Shown: piece after piece, positions 53,541 through 62,255 of the stretch
Position numbering within the stretch: position 1 is the first letter of the stretch
How the letters are laid out: each line of letters opens with the position of its first letter
NCBI RefSeq assembly: GCF_000425425.1
Contig: NZ_AUDK01000019.1
Coordinates: forward strand, 32,969 to 96,968
Direction of reading: 5' to 3'
Source of the DNA: Flavobacterium daejeonense DSM 17708
Lineage (GTDB): Bacteria > Bacteroidota > Bacteroidia > Flavobacteriales > Flavobacteriaceae
DNA: 64,000 nucleotides
Notes under the pieces: generated by a model
The model's database searches: none
What the model was told of the DNA's origin: nothing
Seen by the model: only the letters and a program-made list of their open reading frames with translations
Position numbers and translations under genes: made by a program

Positions 53541-53577
53541 CAAAGACAATAACTTTAGAAGCGGTTATTGTCTTTGT
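53541..53577 (-). terminator. Hairpin terminator after the aminotransferase gene
   Basis: CAAAGACAATAAC pairs with GTTATTGTCTTTG around a 9-11 base loop. It lies 22 bases past the aminotransferase stop on the minus strand, with T-rich flanks on both sides. Confidence 0.65.
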
Positions 53578-53598
53578 TTGTATTTTTAAAAATTACTT

Positions 53599-54795
53599 TT
53601 ATCGGGCATTATAAGTAGCTATGGCGTCTTTTAAAATATGAACTGCTCTGGTTAGGTCTTCTTTATTAAGCACATAAGCAATACGTACCTGTTTTAGTCC
53701 CATTCCCGGAGTGGAGTAAAATCCGGCTGCCGGAGCTACCATAACGGTTTCGCCATTCAAATTGTAACTTTCTAAAAGCCATTGAGCAAAAGTTTCGGTG
53801 TTATCGACCGGAAGTTCGGCAATGCAATAAAAAGCAGCTTTTGGAGGCGTTACTTTTACACCTTCAATTTTGTGTAATTCGTCAATTAAAGTATCTCTTC
53901 TGTCTTTGTATTCTTTAATAACTTCGTCAAAATAACTTTGCGGAGTGTCAATAGCAGCTTCACAGGCAATTTGCTCTATTGTTGGCGGACATAAACGCGC
54001 CTGAGCGAATTTCATTGCCGTAGCAATTACTTGTTTGTTTTTAGTAACCATACAACCAATTCGGGCGCCGCACATACTGTAGCGTTTGGAAACCGAATCT
54101 ATCATAATTACATTTTGTTCCAAACCAGGTAAGTTCATTACCGAATAATGGCGGTCTTTTTCGTCATAGATGAATTCGCGGTACACTTCATCGGCAATCA
54201 GGAATAAATCGTGTTTTTTAACCAATGCTCCTAATTGTTGGATTTCGGATTCCGAATATAAATTTCCGGTTGGGTTACTTGGATTACAAATTAATATTGC
54301 CTTGGTTTTTGGTGTGATTAATTTTTCGAAAGCTTCGATAGAAGGCAGGGTAAAACCGCCCTCAAAATCGGAGTTTACAGGAATAACAGTGGCACTGGAT
54401 TCTTCGGAAAAAGCATGGTAATTGGCATAAAAAGGCTCGGGAATGATAACTTCATCTCCCGGATCCATAATGCTTCCCATTGCAAATAATAAGGCTTCAG
54501 AGCCTCCGGTTGTAATCATGATGTCCGAAAAATCAACTCTTACATTTTGATTGGTATAAAACTGAGCTAATTTTTTTCGGTAACTTTCATAACCCGCCGA
54601 AGGACCGTATTCAATAATATCCATTTGGATGTTTTTGATGGCTTGCATGGCTATTTCCGGACTTTTAATATCCGGTTGACCTATATTTAAGTGATATACT
54701 TTCAGGCCTTTTTTGTTAGCTATGTCAGCAAATGGAGCCAATTTTCGAATTGGCGATTCAGGCATTTTTCGTCCTCTTATTGAAATCTCAGGCAT
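53599..54795 (-). CDS. PLP-dependent aminotransferase (aspartate aminotransferase family, class I/II)
   Basis: From ATG 54795 (MPEISIRGRKMPESPIRKLA) the product has 398 residues. It shows fold type I features: VYHLNIGQPDIKSPE near residue 33, ITTGGSEALLFAMGSIMDPG near 94, CNPSNPTGNLYSE near 168, and the Schiff-base Lys in SVSKRYSMCGARIGC near 234. It probably uses aspartate or another amino acid with 2-oxoglutarate; the exact substrate is not clear. Upstream extension to 54816 adds seven residues without support. A hairpin terminator follows. Confidence 0.9.
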   Translation of the reverse strand: MPEISIRGRKMPESPIRKLAPFADIANKKGLKVYHLNIGQPDIKSPEIAMQAIKNIQMDIIEYGPSAGYESYRKKLAQFYTNQNVRVDFSDIMITTGGSEALLFAMGSIMDPGDEVIIPEPFYANYHAFSEESSATVIPVNSDFEGGFTLPSIEAFEKLITPKTKAILICNPSNPTGNLYSESEIQQLGALVKKHDLFLIADEVYREFIYDEKDRHYSVMNLPGLEQNVIMIDSVSKRYSMCGARIGCMVTKNKQVIATAMKFAQARLCPPTIEQIACEAAIDTPQSYFDEVIKEYKDRRDTLIDELHKIEGVKVTPPKAAFYCIAELPVDNTETFAQWLLESYNLNGETVMVAPAAGFYSTPGMGLKQVRIAYVLNKEDLTRAVHILKDAIATYNAR

Positions 54796-54920
54796 GGTAC
54801 TAAAAATTTGGTGCAAATTTGCAATTTTTTTTTTGAACTGACCTATTGATAGATTTACAATTTGAAATTTTAGTTGCTAAAAAAGAAGGATTTTTGTTAA
54901 CTTTATGAAAACTGCAATTC

Positions 54921-56261
54921 ATGAAAAAAATTATCCTGTTTTTTTTTCTCTTTGGTTTTGCAACTCCGGTGTTTTCACAACAGGGGTTTGAATTTATTAA
55001 AAATAACAGCAGCAGGATAACAATTCCCTTTCAGCTTATTAATAATCTGGTTTTTATTCCGGTTCAGGTTAACGGGGTTGAACTTCTTTTTTTGTTAGAT
55101 TCCGGAGTTCAGGAAACAATTTTGTTTGGTTTTGAAGATGTTAAAGAACTCAATTTGAATCATGTTGAAAAAATAAGTATTCAGGGACTGGGAGGTAATG
55201 AGGCGGTTGAAGGACTTAAATCCTCCGGAAATGTATTGCATATTGATAAAATGCAGGCCGAAAATTATTTGTTGTATCTGATTTTAGATCCTTCGTTTAA
55301 CTTGTCAAATTATGTAGGGGTTACCGTTAACGGAATTATTGGTTCGGCTGCTTTTCGGAATCATTTGGTGGCGATTGATTATGACAAGAAAAAAGTTTCC
55401 TTTTATCAGTCGGATTCCAAGTATGTGAAGAAAATTCGAAAAAAGTACAGCAGTATTCCGCTTTCGATAGAACAGGGAAAACCTTATGTTAATTCGATTG
55501 TGAAAATCAAAGAGGAAGAAGTTCCTGCCAAACTTTTAGTCGATTCCGGAAATAGTGATGCAGTGTGGCTTTTTGACCAACTTTCCAAGAAAATTGAAGT
55601 TCCCGAAAAGTATTTTGATGATTATTTGGGGCAGGGACTCAGCGGAGCTGTTGAAGGGAAAAGAGCCCGGATTGATGCATTTAAAATTGCAAATTTCCAA
55701 TTTCGTTCGCCAATAGTTGCTTTTCCTAATATTCATTCTTTGAAAAATATCAGTTTGCAGCCCAATCGGTTGGGGTCGTTGGGAGGTGAAATTTTAAAAC
55801 GATTCACGGTGGTTTTTGATTACAAGGGCGAAAAAATGTATTTGAAGAAAAACAAAATGTACAGAAAATCTTTTACTTATAATAAGAGTGGAATTGAAAT
55901 ATGGCATAGCGGAGTGCAACTGGTGAAACAATTGGTGGTAATTCCGGATAATTCCATCGTTTTGCATGCTGAAGATGTTAAGGGAGATAATACCAGAGGG
56001 AATAATTTGGGATATAAAATTAAAATGTCGTTGAAACCGGTTTATGAAATTGGGTATGTCAGGGCTAATTCGACTGCGGCTCAAAGTGGTTTGAAAACCG
56101 GAGATGTTTTGGTTTCAATCGACGGAAAAGAATGCTACAATTATTCGTTGGAAGAAATTAATGCGTTGTTGTGGTCAGAAAATGAAGTTTGGGTTGTTTT
56201 AAGGATTCTGCGGGAAGGACAACCGATGGATTTTAAATTTCAATTGAAGAATGTTTTATAA
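54921..56261 (+). CDS. Exported retropepsin-like aspartyl protease with C-terminal PDZ domain
   Basis: The 446-residue protein has a signal peptide (KIILFFFLFGFATPVFSQQ), then two aspartic-protease-like halves: VELLFLLDSGVQETILFGF near residue 52 and VPAKLLVDSGNSDAVWLFD near 200, each with D-S-G. A PDZ domain follows at about 370-440 (ANSTAAQSGLKTGDVLVSID). Proteins of this layout are common in Bacteroidetes. The pair of DSG motifs in one chain looks like a pepsin-type pseudo-dimer built of retropepsin units. Catalytic activity and substrate are inferred only. Confidence 0.82.
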   Translation: MKKIILFFFLFGFATPVFSQQGFEFIKNNSSRITIPFQLINNLVFIPVQVNGVELLFLLDSGVQETILFGFEDVKELNLNHVEKISIQGLGGNEAVEGLKSSGNVLHIDKMQAENYLLYLILDPSFNLSNYVGVTVNGIIGSAAFRNHLVAIDYDKKKVSFYQSDSKYVKKIRKKYSSIPLSIEQGKPYVNSIVKIKEEEVPAKLLVDSGNSDAVWLFDQLSKKIEVPEKYFDDYLGQGLSGAVEGKRARIDAFKIANFQFRSPIVAFPNIHSLKNISLQPNRLGSLGGEILKRFTVVFDYKGEKMYLKKNKMYRKSFTYNKSGIEIWHSGVQLVKQLVVIPDNSIVLHAEDVKGDNTRGNNLGYKIKMSLKPVYEIGYVRANSTAAQSGLKTGDVLVSIDGKECYNYSLEEINALLWSENEVWVVLRILREGQPMDFKFQLKNVL

Positions 56262-56262
56262 A

Positions 56263-56296
56263 AAAAATGCTTCCGGTAATTCAGGAAGCATTTTTA
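56263..56296. terminator. Bidirectional terminator between convergent genes
   Basis: AAAAATGCTTCC pairs with GGAAGCATTTTT around a GGTAATTCA-type loop, with A and T tracts on both sides. It serves the PDZ protein gene and the convergent DUF1573 gene. Confidence 0.8.
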
Positions 56297-56303
56297 TTAG
56301 GTT

Positions 56304-56693
56304 TTATAAAGAGACCACTTCTCCTTTTATTTTTAGAGGAATTCGTCCTTCGTCGTAGTTGATGGCGTTGGATTCTACCGTAATTGTTTTTCTAATTGGT
56401 CCGGGAGTCATGTTGTATTTAATGTCTATTTTGCTGGATTTTCCCGGTTGTACCGTTTCGTTTTGTTTGGATAAAATGGTACAGCTCGTTGTGGATTGAA
56501 CGGAATAAATAATCAACGGGGCATCGCCGGTATTGGTGTATTCAAAAGAGCGAATACCGTTGTCGCTGTTCTTATTTATTACTCCGTAATCAATAGTGTT
56601 ATTTTTGGCTTTAAATTCTATTTTAGCTCCCTTCTGGGCAAATCCAATGCTGCCAAAAAATAAGATTGCTATAAATGTGGTTATTTTTTTCAT
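56304..56693 (-). CDS. DUF1573 secreted protein
   Basis: The 129-residue protein has a signal peptide (ITTFIAILFFGSIGFAQKG) and one Ig-like DUF1573 domain: IDYGVINKNSDNGIRSFEYT near residue 34, TGDAPLIIYSVQSTTSCT near 57 and KIDIKYNMTPGPIRKTITVE near 88. Such single-domain proteins are very common in Bacteroidetes and probably lie in the periplasm; their partners are unknown. It has a near-consensus promoter at 56713-56743 and shares a terminator with the convergent gene. Confidence 0.85.
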   Translation of the reverse strand: MKKITTFIAILFFGSIGFAQKGAKIEFKAKNNTIDYGVINKNSDNGIRSFEYTNTGDAPLIIYSVQSTTSCTILSKQNETVQPGKSSKIDIKYNMTPGPIRKTITVESNAINYDEGRIPLKIKGEVVSL

Positions 56694-56712
56694 TTGAATT
56701 GGTATTATAAAG

Positions 56713-56743
56713 TAAATATACTTTGTTTTAATTAGTACACAAA
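56713..56743 (-). promoter_or_regulatory. Putative promoter of the DUF1573 gene
   Basis: On the minus strand TTTG (plus positions 56740-56743), exactly 19 bases, then TATATTTA (56713-56720). It ends 19 bases before the start codon. Confidence 0.65.
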
Positions 56744-56825
56744 TTTTTATTTCCCTTTTTATAGTGTACTTTATTATTTACTTTTGTTCCCAAATTTAAA
56801 TTACAAAAATCACACCAATTTTTTT

Positions 56826-56926
56826 TGGGTTTATTTGTTTAACTGTTTAATCGTTTAACTGAAAGATTCAAAAAACGATTAACAAAGAACAAATAACGAT
56901 TAAACAAATTAACGATTAAACAAACC
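56826..56926. repeat. Gene-less inverted array upstream of valS
   Basis: The left part reads GTTTAACTGTTTAATCGTTT, and the right part reads AACGATTAAACAAATTAACG with further AACGATTAAAC copies. The two parts are inverted relative to one another. The same words bracket the four-helix-bundle gene at 52319-52690. The array ends 7 bases before the valS start. Confidence 0.8.
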
Positions 56927-56932
56927 TAGTAA

Positions 56933-59566
56933 ATGGCAATTCCCGCACAATTTGACGCTAAAACAATAGAGCAAAAATGGTATAATTACTGGATGGAAAA
57001 CAATTATTTTCACTCAGAACCGGATCACAGAACACCTTATACGATTGTTATTCCTCCTCCCAATGTAACAGGAGTTTTGCACATGGGGCACATGTTGAAT
57101 AATACCATTCAGGATGTTTTAATCCGCAGAGCCCGTTTAAAAGGTTTTAACGCTTGTTGGGTTCCGGGAACGGATCATGCTTCTATTGCTACCGAAGCTA
57201 AGGTTGTGGCGAAATTAAAAGCGGAAGGAATCAATAAAAATGATTTATCTCGTGAGGAGTTTTTAAAACACGCCTGGGAATGGACCGATAAATACGGAGG
57301 TACAATTTTAGAGCAACTTAAAAAATTGGGAGCTTCCTGCGACTGGGAGCGTACTAAGTTTACGATGGATCCTGATATGTCAGCTTCTGTAATACGTTCT
57401 TTTGTTGATTTATACAATAAAGGTCTTATCTATCGTGGTTACCGAATGGTAAACTGGGATCCGGAAGCTAAAACTACTTTGTCTGACGAGGAAGTTATTT
57501 ATGAAGAGCAAAACGGGAAATTATTTTTCTTAAAATATAAAATCGAAGGCAGCGAAGATTTTTTAACTGTTGCCACAACGCGTCCGGAAACTATTTTTGG
57601 TGATACTGCTATTTGTATCAATCCAAATGATGAGCGTTTCACGCATTTGAAAGGTAAAAAAGCGATTGTTCCAATTTGCGGTCGTGTGATTCCAATTATT
57701 GAAGATGAATATGTAGATGTGGAATTCGGAACCGGATGTCTGAAAGTGACGCCTGCGCACGACATGAACGATAAAACTCTAGGTGAAAAACACAACCTGG
57801 AAATCGTTGATATTTTTAATGAAGATGCTACTTTGAATAGTTTTGGTTTGCATTACCAAGGCAAAGACCGTTTTGTGGTTCGTGCTGAAATTGCCAAAGA
57901 ATTAGAGGCAATCGGTGACTTGGCTAAAACTGAAATTCACCTCAATAAAGTTGGAACTTCTGAAAGAACTAAGGCTGTTATTGAGCCAAGATTATCCGAT
58001 CAATGGTTTTTGAAAATGGACGAATTGGTTAAACCGGCTATCAAAGCGGTTTTAGAAGACGGAGATATTAAATTACATCCATCTCGTTTCAATAATACCT
58101 ATGCGCATTGGTTGAATAATATCCGTGATTGGAACATTTCCCGTCAGTTATGGTGGGGTCAGCAAATTCCGGCTTATTATTATGGTGACGGAAAAGAAGA
58201 TTTTGTGGTTGCCGAAACTATCGAAGAAGCTTTGGCTTTAGCCAAAGAAAAAACTTCTAACTCTCAACTTCAAACTTCCGACTTAAAACAAGATGCGGAT
58301 GCCTTAGATACCTGGTTTTCATCATGGTTGTGGCCAATGTCGGTTTTTGGTGGAATTATGAATCCGGAAAGTGAAGACTTTAAATATTATTATCCAACCA
58401 ATGATTTGGTTACTGGTCCGGATATTTTGTTTTTCTGGGTAGCCAGAATGATTATTGCGGGTTATGAATATGCAGGAGACAAACCATTTACTAATGTATA
58501 TTTGACTGGTTTGGTTCGCGATAAACAACGTCGAAAAATGTCTAAATCCTTAGGGAATTCACCGGATCCTTTGGATTTGATTGATAAGTTTGGTGCCGAT
58601 GGAGTACGTGTAGGATTATTGTTGAGTGCTTCGGCAGGAAACGATATCATGTTTGATGAAGAATTGTGTAATCAGGGGAAAGGATTTTCGAATAAAATTT
58701 GGAATGCTTTCAAATTGATTAAAGGTTGGGAAGTTTCAGAAACGATTGTTCAGCCTGAATCATCCAAAGTGGCTATCGAATGGTATGAGGCTAAATTGCA
58801 ACAAACCTTAGTGGAAATTGAAGACAATTTTGATAAATATAGAATTTCTGATGCTTTAATGGCTATTTATAAATTGGTTTGGGATGATTTCTGTTCCTGG
58901 TTCCTGGAAATGATTAAGCCGGGGTACCAACAGCCAATTGATAAGTTGACTTTTGATAAAGCCATTGAAATGTTAGAAAATAATTTGAAATTATTGCATC
59001 CTTTCATGCCTTTCCTGACCGAAGAAATTTGGCAACATATTGAAGAAAGAACCCCGGAGCAGGCTTTGATTGTTTCGACCTGGCCGGAAATGAAAGCTTT
59101 TGATGCTCAGTTAATTGCTGATTTTGAAAATACAATAGAAGTAATTTCAGGAATCAGAACGATTCGTAAGGATAAAAATATTTCGTTTAAAGATGCTATT
59201 GATCTGAAAGCAATTAATAATGAAAATGTTTCTACCTATTTTGATTCTATTATTTCGAAATTAGGTAATGTTACTGCTTTTGAATATGTTACTGAAAAAG
59301 TGGACGGAGCTTTGTCTTTCCGTGTAAAATCTAACGAATATTTTATTCCAATTACCGGAAATGTGGATATTGAAGCGGAGATCAAAAAACTGGAAGAAGA
59401 ATTGAAATATACACAAGGTTTCTTGAAATCAGTTCAGTCTAAATTGTCTAACGAGAAATTTGTGGGCGGTGCTCCGGAAAAAGTGATTACTATGGAGCGC
59501 AAAAAAGAAGCTGATGCTTTGGCAAAAATTGCTACCATTGAACAAAGTTTAGTTGCCCTGAAATAA
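56933..59566 (+). CDS. valS: Valyl-tRNA synthetase
   Basis: The 877-residue class I synthetase has [18 protein letters not shown] near residue 42 (HIGH-type motif), an editing domain with [17 protein letters not shown] near 207, [13 protein letters not shown] near 493, the KMSKS loop [14 protein letters not shown] near 528 and a C-terminal coiled coil ([20 protein letters not shown] near 810). It charges tRNA-Val and clears mischarged Thr. The leader is formed by a repeat array, and a strong hairpin terminator follows. Confidence 0.96.
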   Translation: MAIPAQFDAKTIEQKWYNYWMENNYFHSEPDHRTPYTIVIPPPNVTGVLHMGHMLNNTIQDVLIRRARLKGFNACWVPGTDHASIATEAKVVAKLKAEGINKNDLSREEFLKHAWEWTDKYGGTILEQLKKLGASCDWERTKFTMDPDMSASVIRSFVDLYNKGLIYRGYRMVNWDPEAKTTLSDEEVIYEEQNGKLFFLKYKIEGSEDFLTVATTRPETIFGDTAICINPNDERFTHLKGKKAIVPICGRVIPIIEDEYVDVEFGTGCLKVTPAHDMNDKTLGEKHNLEIVDIFNEDATLNSFGLHYQGKDRFVVRAEIAKELEAIGDLAKTEIHLNKVGTSERTKAVIEPRLSDQWFLKMDELVKPAIKAVLEDGDIKLHPSRFNNTYAHWLNNIRDWNISRQLWWGQQIPAYYYGDGKEDFVVAETIEEALALAKEKTSNSQLQTSDLKQDADALDTWFSSWLWPMSVFGGIMNPESEDFKYYYPTNDLVTGPDILFFWVARMIIAGYEYAGDKPFTNVYLTGLVRDKQRRKMSKSLGNSPDPLDLIDKFGADGVRVGLLLSASAGNDIMFDEELCNQGKGFSNKIWNAFKLIKGWEVSETIVQPESSKVAIEWYEAKLQQTLVEIEDNFDKYRISDALMAIYKLVWDDFCSWFLEMIKPGYQQPIDKLTFDKAIEMLENNLKLLHPFMPFLTEEIWQHIEERTPEQALIVSTWPEMKAFDAQLIADFENTIEVISGIRTIRKDKNISFKDAIDLKAINNENVSTYFDSIISKLGNVTAFEYVTEKVDGALSFRVKSNEYFIPITGNVDIEAEIKKLEEELKYTQGFLKSVQSKLSNEKFVGGAPEKVITMERKKEADALAKIATIEQSLVALK

Positions 59567-59591
59567 TTTTTAAGCATACATAATTGATTAA

Positions 59592-59631
59592 AAGCCAGGA
59601 TGATTGCGTTCATTCTGGCTTGTTTTTTTTT
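59592..59631 (+). terminator. Rho-independent terminator of valS
   Basis: AAGCCAGGATGA pairs with TCATTCTGGCTT, with one mismatch, followed by a run of nine T. It lies 25 bases past the valS stop. Confidence 0.85.
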
Positions 59632-60534
59632 GTAAGTATAAACATTTCTTTTAATTTGTTTTATCTTTTTTTCTTACAATGAATTGCATTTCATCGATAA
59701 AAATAACAGATTAGCTGTTTTAAGTTTTTTTTAACATTTGGTTTTCTTAATGTTAATTTAATTCCAATTAACTTTGATAATCAGATTCTTAGAAAAAGCT
59801 TTTTCGTCTGAAAAAAAGCGTCTTTTGGATTTTGATTGTATAGCCGTTAAGTCCCTCAAACTTCCCCTTTCATTAACCTATTGTTTGGTTTTGTTTTAAA
59901 ATTAATGTGATTAATAAATGCTTGGTTCGTTAAAACTCCAAACAGTTTATTTTTTACAATGTAATGATAGTAGGTTCCTTCATGAAATATTGTGAAGATT
60001 GTTTTTACAGCTTTTCTTCCCCAGTCTGAAAAAGCATGCTTGTAACCATTTCTTTTTTTAAGTAATTAAAAACTGTTGTTTAATAGTTTTTGGTTCGTAA
60101 AGATAGCTCAGAAGGTATCTTTATACAGAAGTTTACATTGTGGTATTTTACCATGATGGATTTTGTAATTGTTTTTTTCTTTCGAATATATTTCCCCAAA
60201 TTTTTTCTTTTTGGATAATTTATGAAATAAAATTACGCTTCTTCCGGTAAATAACTGTTTCCAGGTATTGGAACAGATGTTATTCTTTTTTGAAAAGGAT
60301 TGCATTATTTCTTTGTTATTAATTCCGTTTTTTAGTATTACCGCGGCAATTTTGTGGATTAAATTTATTCCAATTTGAGCAATGTTTGAATGCGTAACAA
60401 GTTGGTATTTAGTTTTTAGTTGGTTTTTTAATTTGTTGCGTTTTGCTAAAGGTTGAAAGGGGAATAATAATCACAAAGCTATTTTTTAAGAAGTTTTCAC
60501 TTAAAACTTTAATAGTAAGTTAAATTTTAAGGTT
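59632..60534. other. Long gap before the type III polyketide synthase, with possible coding remnants
   Basis: No intact gene is seen in about 900 bases. On the minus strand two stretches stay open unusually long for such AT-rich DNA. About 60466-60108 (near 119 codons, no good start) contains NTWKQLFTGRSVILFHKLSK. About 60062-59856 contains NGYKHAFSDWGRKAVKTIF. I recognise neither. Words from 60126-60201 recur in the same order at 61943-62041. They may be remnants of a decayed gene or repeat. Confidence 0.4.
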
Positions 60535-61758
60535 ATGAAAAGCATTATTCTTTCCAATTTTCATCCGATTCAGGTTGGTGAATTATTTGAGCAGGACAAG
60601 CTCAATCAGTACACCAAGTTTTTATATTATCATTTTCAAAATATTCCGATAGTGGAAAATACAGGAAATTTAGAAGAGAAAACGGAGGAATCTGTCGGTT
60701 TTGATTATATATCCGATCAGGTGGATAAGTATTCGGTTTCTTCTGAAAGTATAAATAAAAGACAAATTATCATTTTTGAAGGAGTCAGAAAATTTATTGA
60801 AAACATCATGAATGTTCGCTCTCCTTTGGATTATCATTTTCCGGATGGATTTGAAGTAAAAGAAGGAAAATCTTTTGGACCTAAAATAGAAGTTAGGATG
60901 GAGTGGTTTAAAACTAAAATGGGCTATGTTTTCGATCAGTTTTATTTAAAAACGGCTACTCCGCCTGAAAATTTAATTCATGTTACCTGTTCGGGTTATT
61001 CTTCGCCCAGTGTGGCACAGGAAGCGGTTATTGAACGCAATTGGAATAATGTACAGGTTACCCATTCTTATCACATGGGATGTTACGGAGCCTTTCCGGC
61101 AATACGAACAGCCCGAAGTCTTATAGCTGCCAGTTCAGAAAATGGCAGAGCCGACGTGGTGCATACCGAATTGTTGTCGGCACATTTGAATCTAACGGAA
61201 TTTTCTCCGGCTAATACTATGATTTGTTCACTCTTTGCCGATGGATTTATAGGCTACTCTTTGTATGAAGAAAATGCTTTTATGGCTGATCACTCAGTTT
61301 TGGAGAAAAAAGGGCTGCGCATTTTAGCCTCACATGAGGTGATTATTCCGGATTCCTTAGAAGATATGTCCTGGGATTTAGGAGAATATAATTTTTTGAT
61401 GACGCTGTCTAAAAGAGTTCCGGTTTTTATTAGAAAAAACATTAAAGAATTTTTGACGACGCTTTGTGATAAATGTGGTGTGAATCTGGATGAAGAGAAA
61501 GCGCAGATGTATTTTGCCATTCATCCCGGAGGACCTAAAATTATTGATTATGTGGTAAATGAGCTCGGGATTTCCGACAATCAGGCCCGATGGTCTTATG
61601 CTGTGTTGCGCAATCATGGCAATATGTCTTCGGCTACTATACCCTATATTTTAGATGCTATTATCAATGATGTTACTATAGTGTCAGGAACTAAGGTAAT
61701 TGCGATGGCTTTTGGTCCCGGTTTGACAGCGACGTCTTTATTATTTGAGAAATTATAA
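60535..61758 (+). CDS. Type III polyketide synthase (chalcone/stilbene synthase-like)
   Basis: The 407-residue protein has the type III PKS catalytic triad: Cys183 in HSYHMGCYGAFPAIRTAR, His330 in AIHPGGPKIIDYV and Asn363 in RNHGNMSSATIPYI. GFGPG is represented by AFGPGLTATSLLF at the C-terminus. VTCSGYSSPSV near 150 is the usual strand before the active site. Such enzymes extend acyl-CoA starters with malonyl-CoA to pyrones, resorcinols or similar products. The N-terminal 60 residues are not typical. No methyltransferase or oxidase partner is next to it, so it appears stand-alone. Confidence 0.88.
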   Translation: MKSIILSNFHPIQVGELFEQDKLNQYTKFLYYHFQNIPIVENTGNLEEKTEESVGFDYISDQVDKYSVSSESINKRQIIIFEGVRKFIENIMNVRSPLDYHFPDGFEVKEGKSFGPKIEVRMEWFKTKMGYVFDQFYLKTATPPENLIHVTCSGYSSPSVAQEAVIERNWNNVQVTHSYHMGCYGAFPAIRTARSLIAASSENGRADVVHTELLSAHLNLTEFSPANTMICSLFADGFIGYSLYEENAFMADHSVLEKKGLRILASHEVIIPDSLEDMSWDLGEYNFLMTLSKRVPVFIRKNIKEFLTTLCDKCGVNLDEEKAQMYFAIHPGGPKIIDYVVNELGISDNQARWSYAVLRNHGNMSSATIPYILDAIINDVTIVSGTKVIAMAFGPGLTATSLLFEKL

Positions 61759-62255
61759 GTTATTTTTATTGAAATAAAGTTTTACACTTCACGGCTAGTT
61801 TTTATTGAAAATCAGGATTGATTTCATCAATTTGATTTTTTCAGATGGCGAACTTCATTATTAAATGAAGAAAATTATCTAACGGTTATCTCCCCCAAGT
61901 TTGATAACTATTTAAAACCTGACTTTTGTGGGTTTCATTTTCCAGAAGCAACATCTAATGTTGTGGTATTTTGCATTGCTAATAAGGAAATTCTTTGGTT
62001 GTAAATGCAATTGCTGTTGCGACACATTTCCTTCCCCAAATCTTGGGAATATTGTGATTTTCCTACTTCGATAATTGTATTTCGATGTGTTTGATAATGC
62101 CTGACATTTTAGACCATCGGAGCGGTTGTATTTAATTTTTTTATATGAAAGAGGTTTACTTCAATGACTATTTGAAGCTGTTTTTTATGATAGTTTTCCC
62201 TCAAATCTTTTATATACCTATTTAATATATTTTATGACATAAAAATACTATTATC
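61759..62255. other. Gap after the type III polyketide synthase
   Basis: I see no intact gene in these 497 bases. CAGAAG (61943), TTGTGGTATTTT (61961) and TTCCCCAAAT (62032) recur in the same order and similar spacing as in the gap before the polyketide synthase. Minus-strand translation gives broken pieces such as NSYQTWGR and CKIPQH. No clear promoter for the next gene was found. Confidence 0.4.

Noticed and set aside
60108..60305. Minus-strand 65-codon ORF as a real gene
   Set aside because: It has no recognised motif and no promoter; the open stretch continues upstream of its ATG without a start, so it is noted only as a possible remnant.
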